Assembly (NCBI RefSeq): GCF_900103445.1
Contig: NZ_FNHS01000008.1
Span: 186,001 to 250,000 of the forward strand
Length of the DNA stretch: 64,000 nucleotides
DNA from: Methylobacterium phyllostachyos
Lineage (GTDB): Bacteria; Pseudomonadota; Alphaproteobacteria; Rhizobiales; Beijerinckiaceae
Direction of reading: 5' to 3'
Notes under the pieces: model-generated
Seen by the model: the letters and a program-made list of their open reading frames with translations, nothing else
What the model was told of the DNA's origin: nothing
Database searches by the model: none
Shown: piece by piece, positions 9,346 to 19,694 of the stretch
Numbering within the stretch: the first letter of the stretch is position 1
How the letters are laid out: every line of letters starts with the position of its first letter
Position numbers and translations under genes: made by a program

Positions 9346-9353
<8 letters not shown>
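9019..9353 (-). pseudogene. parE: ParE/RelE-type toxin, frameshifted
   Basis: The toxin frame opens at GTG 9353 (VRRLPVVFLGEAEADL), overlapping the antitoxin stop by 8 nt as expected for parDE. The rest of the domain (VLYASQDQNVAEGFIRRI and TVPFERSAVIAYRV) continues in a different frame down to 9019. The two halves are joined if one base is added near the CCCC run at 9302-9305: restoring a fifth C gives EADLGGIFHVVLYASQ. This is either a real single-base deletion that inactivates the toxin, a slippage site, or a homopolymer sequencing error. The reconstructed protein of about 111 residues fits the ParE family. Confidence 0.72.
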
Positions 9354-10993
<1,640 letters not shown>

Positions 10994-11014
10994 AGTTCGG
11001 AAGTCCGGCTGTCG

Positions 11015-11051
11015 GTCATCCCGCGGGGCCTCGGCAAGCCCGCGGGATGAC
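11015..11051. terminator. 13-bp hairpin after aspartate aminotransferase
   Basis: A perfect inverted repeat, GTCATCCCGCGGG (11015-11027) with CCCGCGGGATGAC (11039-11051) and an 11-nt loop. It lies between aatA and the convergent toxin gene, so it can serve as a bidirectional terminator. No T-run is present, so it may equally be a mobile palindromic repeat. Confidence 0.55.
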
Positions 11052-11074
11052 GTGTGCGGAACCGTCTCGCTGCG

Positions 11075-11401
11075 TCAGTCGGCGAGGCCGAGCACGATGG
11101 CGAGCATCCGGTTCAGGGCTGCGAGCGTATCGCGTTCGAGGCGGCCGATGAGGGCGCCGCATTACGCCCGCGGCAGCGCGATGATCTTGTCGACCATGAT
11201 CTGCGAGGTGCTTCGCAAGCCGTTGGTCGGGCTCGGCTCGACGGTTAACCGGAAGAGCGGTGCCTCGCGCAACGTGCTCGTGACGAGGCAGACGAGAACG
11301 CTGTCGGTCCCGGTGAGCCAGTCGGATTGTACGACGACGGCGGGACGCGGCTTGCCGTAGGCTCCTGGCGGCGAGACGGTGACGATATCACCGCGCGTCA
11401 C
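11075..11401 (-). pseudogene. mazF: MazF/PemK-type toxin with in-frame nonsense codon
   Basis: The frame begins MTRGDIVTVSPPGAYGKPRP and has the PemK/MazF core: PRPAVVVQSD, LVCLVTSTL and SQIMVDKIIALPRA. Codon 80 (11162-11164) is TAA. Beyond it the same frame continues with a perfect family C-terminus, CGALIGRLERDTLAALNRM, to a TGA at 11075, giving 108 residues, the normal length. One substitution of a Lys codon (AAA/AAG in PRAK) explains the TAA. The truncated 79-aa product lacks the last helices and is probably inactive, though partial function cannot be excluded. It overlaps its antitoxin by 4 nt (ATGA). Confidence 0.82.
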
Positions 11402-11619
11402 GGTTCGGGCCAGTCGAACGCTGTTTCGATGACGTTGAGGGCTTCGGCTTCCTCAGGGGCTCCTCTCAGAATCGCGGCTTGCCGGGCGGCCTCCTCGATG
11501 AAGTCCGGCCTCGACGGATCAGGCACCCAGAGGCGTACGAGCTTCATGCCGTCGCGTTGCGGCACGCGATGATAGCGCAGGGCCTTCGGCGAGCCTTCCC
11601 TCGGCTTGGTCTGAGTCAT
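11398..11619 (-). CDS. mazE: Antitoxin, MazE-like DUF3018 family
   Basis: A 73-aa protein (MTQTKPREGSPKALRYHRVP) with the DUF3018 pattern: a basic N-terminus, RDGMKLVRLWVPDPSRPDFIEEA, then AARQAAILRGAPEEAEAL. This family is found upstream of PemK/MazF toxins. The stop overlaps the toxin start, a typical coupled pair. It looks intact although its toxin carries a premature stop. The assignment is from sequence pattern and context. Confidence 0.8.
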   Translation of the reverse strand: MTQTKPREGSPKALRYHRVPQRDGMKLVRLWVPDPSRPDFIEEAARQAAILRGAPEEAEALNVIETAFDWPEP

Positions 11620-11707
11620 GGGCGGAAGATCCGATCGCGGAGCATCCTAGGCTCGGCCGGCCTTGCTGACTACCATGGTGGGATCACGTGTCCCGGAAAG
11701 CCTCGTC

Positions 11708-12550
11708 ATGCCCACAATCGCGGTGATCGCCCCCGGCGCCATGGGTAGCGCCATCGGGGCTCGGCTCGCTGAGCATGGCGCCCGTGTCTTGACTTCCCTC
11801 GATGGGCGCGGGGCCGCGAGCCGCGCCCGGGCCGCATCCGCCGGCATGGTGCATGCCGCGGACGCCGATCTCGCCGCCGCCGATATCCTGCTCTCGATCG
11901 TGCCGCCCGCCGACGCGGAGGCGCTGGCCCGCCGGCTCGCGCCTACCCTGACGGCATCTCCGAAAAAGCCGGTCTACATCGACGCCAATGCAGTCAGCCC
12001 GGAGACGGTCGGCCGCATCGCGGAGATCGTCGCAGCCACCGGCGCGCCGTTCCTCGACGGGGCGATCCTCGGTCTGCCGCCGAAGCCCGGCACGAAGGGG
12101 CCGCGCGTCTACGTCTCCGGGGCCGACACGGTGCCAACGCTGGTCCTGCGCGACCTCGGCCTCGACCTGCGCGTCTGCCCCGGCGGGATCGGAGCGGCCT
12201 CCAGCCTCAAGATGAGCTATGCTGGCCTCAACAAAGGCCTCACAGCGCTCGCCGCGATCATGATCCTGGCCGCCGAGCGCACCGGGGCCGGCGAGGCGCT
12301 GCTGGCCGAACTCGCCGAGAACGAGCCGTCACTCCTCGCCCGCTTCGCTAAGGGTCTTCCCGACATGGCGCCCAAGGCCTATCGCTGGGCGCCCGAGATG
12401 GAAGAGATCGCCGATTTCCTCGGGCCGGACGCGGCGGGCCGTCAGGTCTTCACCGGCTATGCCGCCCTCTACCGGCACCTCGCCGCGGAGGCGGGCGCGG
12501 CCGACATCGCCGCGCTGATACGCTTCGCCTCGGACGCCGCCACGCGCTGA
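11708..12550 (+). CDS. NAD(P)-dependent oxidoreductase, 6-phosphogluconate/3-hydroxyisobutyrate dehydrogenase-like
   Basis: A 280-aa protein from the ATG at 11708 (MPTIAVIAPGAMGSAIGARL), which places the Rossmann GxGxMG-like motif at residues 9-14 as usual; the frame extends 15 codons upstream without homology. N-terminal NAD(P)-binding domain with ILLSIVPPADAEA and IDANAVSPETV, then a helical C-terminal domain of DUF1932 type (LKMSYAGLNKGLTALAAIM). The catalytic Lys of beta-hydroxyacid dehydrogenases corresponds to the K in LKMSYAG or NKG. The substrate is unknown. It stands alone, divergent from the mazEF-like pair. Confidence 0.85.
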   Translation: MPTIAVIAPGAMGSAIGARLAEHGARVLTSLDGRGAASRARAASAGMVHAADADLAAADILLSIVPPADAEALARRLAPTLTASPKKPVYIDANAVSPETVGRIAEIVAATGAPFLDGAILGLPPKPGTKGPRVYVSGADTVPTLVLRDLGLDLRVCPGGIGAASSLKMSYAGLNKGLTALAAIMILAAERTGAGEALLAELAENEPSLLARFAKGLPDMAPKAYRWAPEMEEIADFLGPDAAGRQVFTGYAALYRHLAAEAGAADIAALIRFASDAATR

Positions 12551-12976
12551 TCGCCGCGGGGCCGCCGAAACGGCTCCGCCTCTGTTGCCGGCTCGGCTGT
12601 CACCCTCTACACGGACTGTCCCCGGCCGCCGATGCGCCTGAAGGTTTCGCGAGCCCGCTCGGGCCTGCATGGTAGCGGGGCCGGCAGTGACGGGGCGGTC
12701 CGGACCAGTTCTCTGGGCCGTTCCTGTGAGGCTCAGTGGGCCGAGTCGCTGCAGGAGTGTCGGGCGCGCGGGGAACAGGAACCGCGGATCCGGCGCATGG
12801 CCCACACAATCTGTCCGCCCCATCTCTCTGCCACGCGGCCTCCAGCAGACTGGACCTGACCCGTTCCGGGACGGTGCCGCCCCGATCGATTGCGGGTTCA
12901 TTCACGCTCCGGCGCGATGATGCGTCTGGGCCGGGGATCCGGTCCGGCGTAACCGCGTTCATTCGGGCCTGAGACC
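12551..12976. other. Intergenic region with possible EcfG-like promoter at 12935-12959
   Basis: No convincing gene in 426 bp; short frames on both strands lack family features. Near its right end, GGATC (12935-12939), a 16-nt spacer and CGTT (12956-12959) resemble the EcfG stress promoter (GGAAC-N16/17-CGTT) with one mismatch, 17 bp before the next start codon. This is weak evidence. Confidence 0.35.
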
Positions 12977-13333
12977 ATGCGAGCCCTGCTCACCAGCGGC
13001 ATCAAGGCGATCCTGGCGGTCGCCGCGCTCTCCACCGCCGCGCACTGGACCCTACGCGTGCAGCGGGAATCCGCTATCTCCGTCGCTGCGGCCGCCGTGC
13101 CCGATCCGGTCGCGACGGGATCGATCGCGCCGCGCCGGGTCGAGCCTCCCCTGGCGGCCGCGAGCCCGGCGCCCGCCCCGGCTGTGCCGGCGCCCAGCTC
13201 GGCTTCGGGGCTCGACCAGAGCCATCTCGCTGCCCTGATGGCGGGTGCGGCGCCGCCCCGGAAGGCCGCCAAGCCCGTGACAAAGCCCGCCACCAAGACG
13301 GCCTCGGTCGAGAAGGCAGCGGTCAGGCGCTGA
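12977..13333 (+). CDS. Hypothetical Ala/Pro-rich exported or membrane-anchored protein
   Basis: A 118-aa protein of unrecognised family. Residues 1-26 (MRALLTSGIKAILAVAALST) form a basic-hydrophobic signal or anchor. The rest is low-complexity: Ala/Pro stretches, PDPVATGSIAP, and a Lys-rich C-terminus (PVTKPATKTASVEKAA). The PDP(V/I)ATG(S/A) motif also occurs in the M23 peptidase at 29.5 kb, and such linkers are common in exported proteins of this group. The start ATG at 12977 is the first in frame. It may be driven by the EcfG-like site just upstream. Function unknown. Confidence 0.6.
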   Translation: MRALLTSGIKAILAVAALSTAAHWTLRVQRESAISVAAAAVPDPVATGSIAPRRVEPPLAAASPAPAPAVPAPSSASGLDQSHLAALMAGAAPPRKAAKPVTKPATKTASVEKAAVRR

Positions 13334-13452
13334 GCCGCGGGCCGATCCGCTCCGGGAGACCGTGCCGGCTGCATGGTTCCCCTGCGTGCCGGCCGATACC
13401 CGGGCGCGCGTGAGCGTGGCAGGATTCTCGGCCTCCACGAGGTTTGGCAGCG

Positions 13453-14400
13453 ATGAGCACGCGGGTCGCGACATCCGTCACCGATGACAGTGCGCGCGCC
13501 GCCCCGGAGGCTGATCTTGCGGGGCGCCGCCGGCTGATCGGCATCGCGCTGATGTGCGGGGCGGTGGCGTTCTTTGCTGGGCTCGATGCCTGCGCCAAGA
13601 CCCTGGCGCGGGGCGGCGTCGATCCGCTGGTCACCACCTTCATGCGCTACGCGGCGAGCGTCGCCATGATTTCGGTGTTCATCAATCCGGTGCGCACCCC
13701 GGGCGTGGTCAAGAGCCGGCGCCTGCCGCTGCAGATCATCCGCTCGCTCCTGCTATTCGCTTCCACAGCCCTGAACTTCCTGGCCCTGCGCTACCTGCAG
13801 ATGGCCGAGACGATCTCGATTCAGTTCGCCGCGCCGCTCACCGTGGCTTTGCTCGCCGGGCCGCTGCTCGGCGAGTGGTCCTCGCGGGCGCGGCTCATGG
13901 CGATCGGCGTCGGATTTCTCGGTGTGCTGGTGATCGTGCGGCCGGGCGTCGGCGGGATGCATCCGGCCGCTTTGCTCTGTGTCGCCAACGTGATCGTCTA
14001 CGCCTTCTACGCGATCATCACGCGTAAGCTCGCGGCCTACGATTCGACCGCCACGACCATGTTCTACACGGGGCTCGCGGGCCTCGGGCTGATGGCCCCG
14101 CTCCTGCCCTGGATCTGGACGAACCCGACGAACCTGACCCATTGGGCGTTGCTGATCGGGGTCGCGTTGTTCGGGACGCTCGGCCACTGGCTGCTGGTGC
14201 TGGCCCATGCCCGGGCGCCGGCCAACGTGCTGTCGCCGTTCATCTACACGCAGCTGCTCTGGTCGGTGACCTTCGGCTTCCTGCTGTTCGGCGATCTGCC
14301 GAGCCGCTGGACCGTGGCGGGCGCCATGATCGTGGTGGGCTCAGGCCTGTACCTCCTGGCGCAGGAGACGATCCGCCGGGAAGCGCGGCCGGCCGCCTGA
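13453..14400 (+). CDS. DMT-superfamily transporter, EamA family
   Basis: A 315-aa inner-membrane protein with about ten predicted helices in two EamA repeats (first ALMCGAVAFFAGLDACAKTL to about 155, second AALLCVANVIVYAFYAIITR onwards). Features include FLALRYLQMAETISIQF and LGEWSSRARLMAIGVGFLGV, a pattern shared with RhaT/YdcZ-like exporters and SAM transporters. The ATG at 13453 is chosen over a TTG at 13444. The substrate cannot be told; EamA proteins export amino acids, nucleosides or metabolites. It is monocistronic, converging on the small gene at 14420. Confidence 0.88.
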   Translation: MSTRVATSVTDDSARAAPEADLAGRRRLIGIALMCGAVAFFAGLDACAKTLARGGVDPLVTTFMRYAASVAMISVFINPVRTPGVVKSRRLPLQIIRSLLLFASTALNFLALRYLQMAETISIQFAAPLTVALLAGPLLGEWSSRARLMAIGVGFLGVLVIVRPGVGGMHPAALLCVANVIVYAFYAIITRKLAAYDSTATTMFYTGLAGLGLMAPLLPWIWTNPTNLTHWALLIGVALFGTLGHWLLVLAHARAPANVLSPFIYTQLLWSVTFGFLLFGDLPSRWTVAGAMIVVGSGLYLLAQETIRREARPAA

Positions 14401-14419
14401 GGCGACCGACCGAAGCCTC

Positions 14420-14689
14420 TTAGCGGCCGAGACGCTCCTGGCGCTCCATCCGCTCCTCGCGGCGGTCCTCGCGGGCGCGGCGGGCGGGATCCGGATCGGT
14501 GCCGAGCACGCCGCCGACCGTGCCGGTGGCCGCGCCGACCGCACCGCCGACGACACCGCCCACCGGGCCGGCTGCGGCCGCACCATCGTCGGCGCCGCGC
14601 TGGGCGCCCCGCACCGTCCCTTGCGCCTGCGCGGCGCCCGCGAAGGCGAGGGGCGCGAGGGCGAGGGTCGTGATCAGAAGCTTCTTCAT
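14420..14689 (-). CDS. Small secreted glycine-zipper protein
   Basis: An 89-aa protein from the ATG at 14689, preceded by a good ribosome site (GGGAGAGA) on the minus strand. MKKLLITTLALAPLAFAG is a clear Sec signal with AQA cleavage at about 23-25. The mature part has a Gly/Ala/Val zipper (VGGVVGGAVGAATGTVGGVL), which can insert in or span a membrane, then a very charged Arg/Glu tail (RAREDRREERMERQERLGR). No family name can be given with confidence. An upstream frame extension to 14854 looks non-coding. Probably periplasmic or envelope-associated. Confidence 0.75.
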   Translation of the reverse strand: MKKLLITTLALAPLAFAGAAQAQGTVRGAQRGADDGAAAAGPVGGVVGGAVGAATGTVGGVLGTDPDPARRAREDRREERMERQERLGR

Positions 14690-15012
14690 GGGTCTCTCCC
14701 GGATCTGGATCTGGGTTGGCTCTGCACCGCCTCGGCGGGCAGAGGGTGTGTTGGTCAACGGTTCAGGCGCCGATTGGTCCCATCCAAAGTCACGGGCGCG
14801 TGATCCGCGCTGCCGCTGGCCTCGGGCCGGGGCGGCTGATAGAGAACGCGTCATGCCCGCTTCGTGCGCCCTGCGCGGCTTCAGCCGCCCGATTCGAATT
14901 ACCGGCCCGGCCTCCGCCTGAGGGCCCGCTTCGGCGTGGCCGCGCGGAGGTCCGGGATCCTCCTGCCGCCTGACCCGAATTCGCCGGCCTTCCGCCGCCG
15001 GCCCGACCGCCG
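14690..15012. other. Divergent promoter region before ileS
   Basis: 323 bp between the small secreted gene and ileS. I see no gene, no T-box-like structure and no clear promoter consensus. In many proteobacteria ribF precedes ileS; it is absent here. Confidence 0.4.
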
Positions 15013-17991
15013 ATGCGAGATCCGATGACCACCCCCGAGACCGCGCCCGCCCGCGACTATTCCAAAACCCTGTTCCTGCCGCAGACCGAATTCCCGATGC
15101 GCGCCGGCCTTCCGGTGCGCGAACCGCTGTTCCTCGAGCGCTGGAAGCAGATCGACCTCTACGGGAAGCTGCGCGCCCGCGGCCAGGGCCAGCCGAAATT
15201 CGTGCTCCACGACGGCCCGCCCTACGCCAACGGCAACATCCACATCGGCACCGCGCTCAACAAGATCCTCAAGGACGTGGTGGTGCGCAGCCAGGGCGCG
15301 CTCGGCTTCGACGCCAACTACGTCCCGGGCTGGGACTGTCACGGCCTGCCGATCGAGTGGAAGATCGAGGAGCAGTACCGCGCCAAGGGCCGCAACAAGG
15401 ACGACGTGCCGGTGATCGAGTTCCGGCAGGAATGCCGGACCTTCGCGGCCCAGTGGCTCGACGTGCAGCGGGAAGAGTTCAAGCGCCTCGGCGTCACCGG
15501 CGATTGGGACCACCCCTACGCCACCATGGCCTACCCGGCCGAGGCCGTGATCGCCGACGAGCTGATGAAATTCTCGATGAGCGGCCAGCTCTATCGCGGC
15601 TCCAAGCCGGTGATGTGGTCGGTGGTCGAGAAGACCGCTCTGGCCGAGGCGGAGGTCGAGTACGAGGAGCACGTCAGCGACACGATTTTCTGTGCGTTTC
15701 CGATCGTTTCGGGCGCCGAGGGTGACCTCGCCCAGGCCCGGGTGGTGATCTGGACGACGACGCCCTGGACGATCCCCGGCAATCGCGCTGTCGCGTATTC
15801 CAAAAAGATCGCCTACGGCCTGTACCGGGTCACCGAGGCGCCGGCCGACAACTGGGCGACCCCCGGCCAGACCTACGTGCTCGCCGAAACCCTGGCGGCG
15901 ACCGTGTTCAAGGCCGCCCGCGTCGAGGCGTTCGAGCGCGTCGGCGACGTGCGCCCCGAGGTGCTCGCCGGTCTCACCCTGGATCATCCGCTGGCGAAGC
16001 TCGGCTACGACTTCGCGGTGCCGATGCTCGACGGCGACCACGTGACCGACGAATCTGGCACGGGCTTCGTCCACACGGCCCCGGGCCACGGCCGCGAGGA
16101 TTTCGAGCTCTGGATGGCGAGCGGCCGCCTGCTCGCCGAGCGCGGCATCGACCCCACCATCCCCTACACGGTGGATGCCGACGGTGCGCTGACCAAGGCC
16201 GCTCCGGGCTTCGAGGGCAAGCGCGTCCTCACCGACAAGGGCGAGAAGGGCGACGCCAATAAGGCGGTCATCGCCGCGCTGACCGAGGCCGGGGCCCTCG
16301 TCGCCCGCGGGGTACTGCGCCACCAGTACCCGCATTCCTGGCGCTCCAAGAAGCCGGTCATCTTCCGCAATACGCCGCAATGGTTCATCGCCATGGACAG
16401 GCCGGTGGATTCGCTCGGCAACCGGTCCCTGCGCGAGGTGGCGCTCCAGGGGATCGACGACACCCAGTGGGTGCCGACTCAAGGAAAGAACCGCATAACC
16501 GGCATGGTCGCCAACCGGCCGGACTGGGTGGTGTCGCGCCAGCGTGCCTGGGGCGTGCCGATCACCGTGTTCGTGCATCGGGAGACCGGCGAGATCCTGA
16601 AGGATGCGGCCGTCAACGCCCGCATCCGCGACGCGTTCGCGGCGGAGGGCGCCGATGCGTGGTTCCGGGACGATGCCGCGCAGCGCTTCCTCGCGCCCGA
16701 GCACGACCCGGCCGCCTACGAGAAGGTCACCGACGTCCTCGACGTCTGGTTCGATTCGGGCTCGACCCACGCCTTCGTGTTGGACGATCCAGAAGCTTTT
16801 CCGGGTCTCGCCGGCGTCACGCGCATCCGCGACGGCGGGCGGGACCGGGTGATGTATCTCGAGGGGTCGGACCAGCATCGCGGCTGGTTCCAGTCCTCGC
16901 TGCTCGAATCCTCCGGCACCCGCGGCCGGGCGCCCTACGACATCGTCCTGACCCACGGCTTCGTGCTCGACGGCAAGGGCCTGAAGATGTCGAAGTCGAA
17001 GGGCAACGTCGTCGCGCCGCAGAGCGTCATCAAGGATTCGGGCGCCGACATCCTGCGCCTGTGGGTCGCGGCTTCCGACTATACCGACGACCTGCGCATC
17101 GGCCCGGAGATCATCAAGACGTTCGCCGAGACCTACCGGAAGCTGCGCAACAGCTTGCGCTGGATGCTGGGCTCCCTCGCCCACCGGGTCCCGGGCGACG
17201 ATGTGGCGTATAAAGACATGCCGGAGCTGGAGCGGTTGATCCTGCACCGGCTGGCCGAGCTCGACGGCGAGATCCGCGAGGCCTACGCCACCTTCGACAC
17301 CAAGCGGGTGGTGGCGTTGCTCAACGGCTTCATGACCGGCGACCTGTCGTCCTTCTACTTCGACGTGCGCAAGGACGCCCTGTACTGCGATCCGATCTCC
17401 TCGGTCCGCCGCCGGGCGGCCCTGCAGGTGATCGACGAGGCCTTCCGGCGGGCGGCGATCTGGCTCGCCCCGGTGCTGGCCTTCACGGCCGAGGAAGCAT
17501 GGCTCGAGCGCTACCCGTCCGAGGATGGGTCGGTGCATCTCCAGACCCTGCCGGAGACCCCGGCCTCTTGGCTCGACCCCGCCCTCGCGGAGCGCTGGCA
17601 AAAAATCCGGCGGGTGCGGCGGGTGGTGACCGGTGCCCTAGAGATCGAGCGTGCGGCCAAGCGCATCGGCGCGAGCCTGGAGGCGGCCCCGCAAGTCTAC
17701 GTGGCCGATCCGGAGCTGCTCACGGCGCTGGAGGGCTGCGACTTCGCCGATACCTGCATCACCTCGGACATTACCGTGGTGGCGGGGGAGGGTCCGGCGG
17801 ACGCGTTCCGGCTCGACGAGGTGCGCGGCGTCGCCGTGGTGCCGAGCCCGGCCGAGGGCCGCAAATGCGCCCGTTCCTGGCGAGTCAGCCCCGAGGTGGG
17901 CGGCGATCCGGACTACCCGGACGTGACGCCCCGCGACGCCCAGGCCCTGCGCGAGTGGGACGCGGCGCATCCGGAGGCGAGCGCGGCGTGA
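15013..17991 (+). CDS. ileS: Isoleucyl-tRNA synthetase
   Basis: Charges tRNA-Ile. The 992-aa class I synthetase has the HIGH-type motif ([11 protein letters not shown], about 73-83), a CP1 editing domain ([11 protein letters not shown], then [11 protein letters not shown]), the [16 protein letters not shown] block ([15 protein letters not shown]), and KMSKS at about 658-662. The C-terminal zinc-binding knuckle is degraded: where many IleS have CxxC ... CxxC, this one reads [12 protein letters not shown] with no later Cys pair. A second Met at 15025 (MTTPETAP) could be the start. lspA follows after 208 bp that contain a large palindromic repeat. Confidence 0.97.
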   Translation: MRDPMTTPETAPARDYSKTLFLPQTEFPMRAGLPVREPLFLERWKQIDLYGKLRARGQGQPKFVLHDGPPYANGNIHIGTALNKILKDVVVRSQGALGFDANYVPGWDCHGLPIEWKIEEQYRAKGRNKDDVPVIEFRQECRTFAAQWLDVQREEFKRLGVTGDWDHPYATMAYPAEAVIADELMKFSMSGQLYRGSKPVMWSVVEKTALAEAEVEYEEHVSDTIFCAFPIVSGAEGDLAQARVVIWTTTPWTIPGNRAVAYSKKIAYGLYRVTEAPADNWATPGQTYVLAETLAATVFKAARVEAFERVGDVRPEVLAGLTLDHPLAKLGYDFAVPMLDGDHVTDESGTGFVHTAPGHGREDFELWMASGRLLAERGIDPTIPYTVDADGALTKAAPGFEGKRVLTDKGEKGDANKAVIAALTEAGALVARGVLRHQYPHSWRSKKPVIFRNTPQWFIAMDRPVDSLGNRSLREVALQGIDDTQWVPTQGKNRITGMVANRPDWVVSRQRAWGVPITVFVHRETGEILKDAAVNARIRDAFAAEGADAWFRDDAAQRFLAPEHDPAAYEKVTDVLDVWFDSGSTHAFVLDDPEAFPGLAGVTRIRDGGRDRVMYLEGSDQHRGWFQSSLLESSGTRGRAPYDIVLTHGFVLDGKGLKMSKSKGNVVAPQSVIKDSGADILRLWVAASDYTDDLRIGPEIIKTFAETYRKLRNSLRWMLGSLAHRVPGDDVAYKDMPELERLILHRLAELDGEIREAYATFDTKRVVALLNGFMTGDLSSFYFDVRKDALYCDPISSVRRRAALQVIDEAFRRAAIWLAPVLAFTAEEAWLERYPSEDGSVHLQTLPETPASWLDPALAERWQKIRRVRRVVTGALEIERAAKRIGASLEAAPQVYVADPELLTALEGCDFADTCITSDITVVAGEGPADAFRLDEVRGVAVVPSPAEGRKCARSWRVSPEVGGDPDYPDVTPRDAQALREWDAAHPEASAA

Positions 17992-18008
17992 TCACACCCG
18001 CGACATCA

Positions 18009-18175
18009 CCCTCCCCCCTCTGCGGGGGAGGGTGGCCCCCGAAGGGGGTCGGGAGAGGGGAACCCGGCTTCCGGAAGGGGCGGAGCCTTCGTGAGGGACG
18101 CAGCCTCTTCCTGCGCCGTCGCTCCCCTCTCCCCCCCTGCTCCGCAGGGTACCCTCCCCCGCAGAGGGGGGAGGG
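18009..18175. repeat. Long palindromic repeat between ileS and lspA (class R2)
   Basis: Perfect 25-bp terminal inverted repeats at 18009-18033 and 18151-18175 (core TCTGCGGGGGAGGGT and its complement) enclose shorter palindromes such as GGCCCCCGAAGGGGGTC. A very similar element lies between fdoH and fdoI. The element fills almost the whole gap and carries no gene. Confidence 0.8.
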
Positions 18176-18199
18176 AGACGCGCGTTTGGTTGGCCGCTC

Positions 18200-18712
18200 A
18201 TGACTCCCTTCCGCGCCGGCCTCACGGCCCTCCTCCTCACCCTCCTCCTCGACCAAGCCTCCAAGCTCGGCCTCTATGTCGGCACCGACCTCGTCCTAAC
18301 CCAGCCCTGGCGGCTCGCCCCCTTCGCCGACTTCGTGGTGGTCTGGAACCGGGGCGTCTCCTACGGCCTGTTCCAGCAGGAGGGCGGGTTCGGGCGCTGG
18401 TTGCTCGTCGCCCTGTCGCTCGCCGCCGCTTTGGGTCTCGGGCTCTGGATGCGCCGGGCCGGCTCGCGGCTATTGGCCGTCGCCCTTGGGCTGATCGTCG
18501 GCGGGGCGCTCGGCAACGCCATCGACCGGGCGGTCTACGGGGCGGTGTTCGACTTCGTGCACCTGCATGCGGGCCGATGGTCCTGGTACGTCTTCAACAT
18601 CGCCGACGCGGCGATCGTGGCCGGCGTGATCGGTCTGATCCTCGACAGTTTGGTCCCGGCCGGTCGGCGCCCGGGGGAAACCACACCCGGCGACACGGCG
18701 ACGCGCCTGTGA
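18200..18712 (+). CDS. lspA: Lipoprotein signal peptidase II
   Basis: Inner-membrane aspartyl protease that cleaves prolipoproteins. The 170-aa protein has four hydrophobic segments; an early DQASK motif (18-22), the NRGVSYGLF block, and the catalytic aspartates in GNAIDR (about 110) and FNIADAAI (about 135). The C-terminus after 160 is a polar tail. It follows ileS as in many bacteria and is followed by a secreted protein and two M16 peptidases, an alphaproteobacterial envelope-biogenesis order. Confidence 0.95.
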   Translation: MTPFRAGLTALLLTLLLDQASKLGLYVGTDLVLTQPWRLAPFADFVVVWNRGVSYGLFQQEGGFGRWLLVALSLAAALGLGLWMRRAGSRLLAVALGLIVGGALGNAIDRAVYGAVFDFVHLHAGRWSWYVFNIADAAIVAGVIGLILDSLVPAGRRPGETTPGDTATRL

Positions 18713-18872
18713 TGCGCGCAGCACAGCAACCGGGCGACAGCCCCACGCGAGCAGGGCGTGGTCAAGGCGCCATACGATCGCCGGAAACCGGTCTCAGGCC
18801 GGGACCTGTTGGATCAGGCCGCGTCGCGGCCATCCCCGAGCCGGACGCCCCGGCCGGAACCCGTGAGGCAGC

Positions 18873-19535
18873 ATGACCGGGCATCGCAGGCTTCGACTCC
18901 TCCTCCCCGCCGCTTTCGCCCTGACGCCGCTGCTCTCGGTCGGCGCCCAGGCGCAGGAGCGCGGCGAGTTCATGCGCGACGCCTTGTCGGGCATCGGCCT
19001 TCTGGAGAAGCGCCAGGATCCGATCGATTATCATGAGCGCCCGCCCCTGGTGATGCCGCCCAAGCTCGACGGCAAGGCCCTGCCCCAGCCCCGGGCCCGC
19101 TCCACCAGCACCGCGTGGCCGAAGGACCCCGAGATTGCCGAGCGCGAGCGTGCCGCCAAGGAGCGGCGCAACCCCAAGGGCGCCCAAGCCCAGGGCCGCT
19201 ACGACGACAACAACGCCACGCTTTCCGTGGACGAGATGCGCAACGGCCGCCGCGCCGGCGCGAGCCTGACCACGGAGGCCGAGCGCAAGCCCGGCGACAA
19301 CAACCGCGACGACAGCCTGCTCAGCCCGTTCGACCTGCTCAAGGGCAAGAGCGCCAACGCCGAGCCCTCCGACGTGGAGCCGAACCGCGACGTGCTGACG
19401 GATCCGCCCACCGGCTACCGGCAGTCTCCGAAGAAGCTGGCGCGCCCGCCGTCGAACGACCCAATCAACAATGCCAGCCGCGAGAAGGAGGAGTCCGATC
19501 CCGGGGCCTACCTCCGACAGCGCGCGCAGCAGTAA
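18873..19535 (+). CDS. Secreted DUF3035-like protein (possible BAM complex accessory)
   Basis: A 220-aa exported protein. Signal peptide MTGHRRLRLLLPAAFALTPL with a cleavage site near AQA-QE (about 28). The mature part is polar and rich in Asp/Pro/Arg, with RPPLVMPPKL, which resembles the DUF3035/BamF pattern (PDE..V..RPPL..PP). Unlike canonical BamF it has no obvious lipobox Cys. The order lspA, this gene, M16 peptidase is the same as in other alphaproteobacteria where DUF3035 proteins occur. The family call is moderate; that it is secreted is clear. Confidence 0.65.
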   Translation: MTGHRRLRLLLPAAFALTPLLSVGAQAQERGEFMRDALSGIGLLEKRQDPIDYHERPPLVMPPKLDGKALPQPRARSTSTAWPKDPEIAERERAAKERRNPKGAQAQGRYDDNNATLSVDEMRNGRRAGASLTTEAERKPGDNNRDDSLLSPFDLLKGKSANAEPSDVEPNRDVLTDPPTGYRQSPKKLARPPSNDPINNASREKEESDPGAYLRQRAQQ

Positions 19536-19694
19536 CCGGAACGCCGTGTCGCTGTTGCAACGGCGCCACGGCATGGCAACATGACATGATCGTCCCGGTG
19601 CGGTTCTTGCGCGCCGGCGACCAGGACGGCCCCGATCCGCACAGGCGTTCCGACGCGCGGCGTCGGGTGACGGGGCCGGCAGAAGGAAAGCGGA

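Noticed and set aside
14899..17601. A 900-codon open frame antisense to ileS
   Set aside because: Composition is typical of a reverse-strand shadow; ileS has every synthetase motif on the plus strand.
19543..19570. A GGAAC before the M16 peptidase as an EcfG promoter
   Set aside because: No CGTT follows at 16-17 bp.
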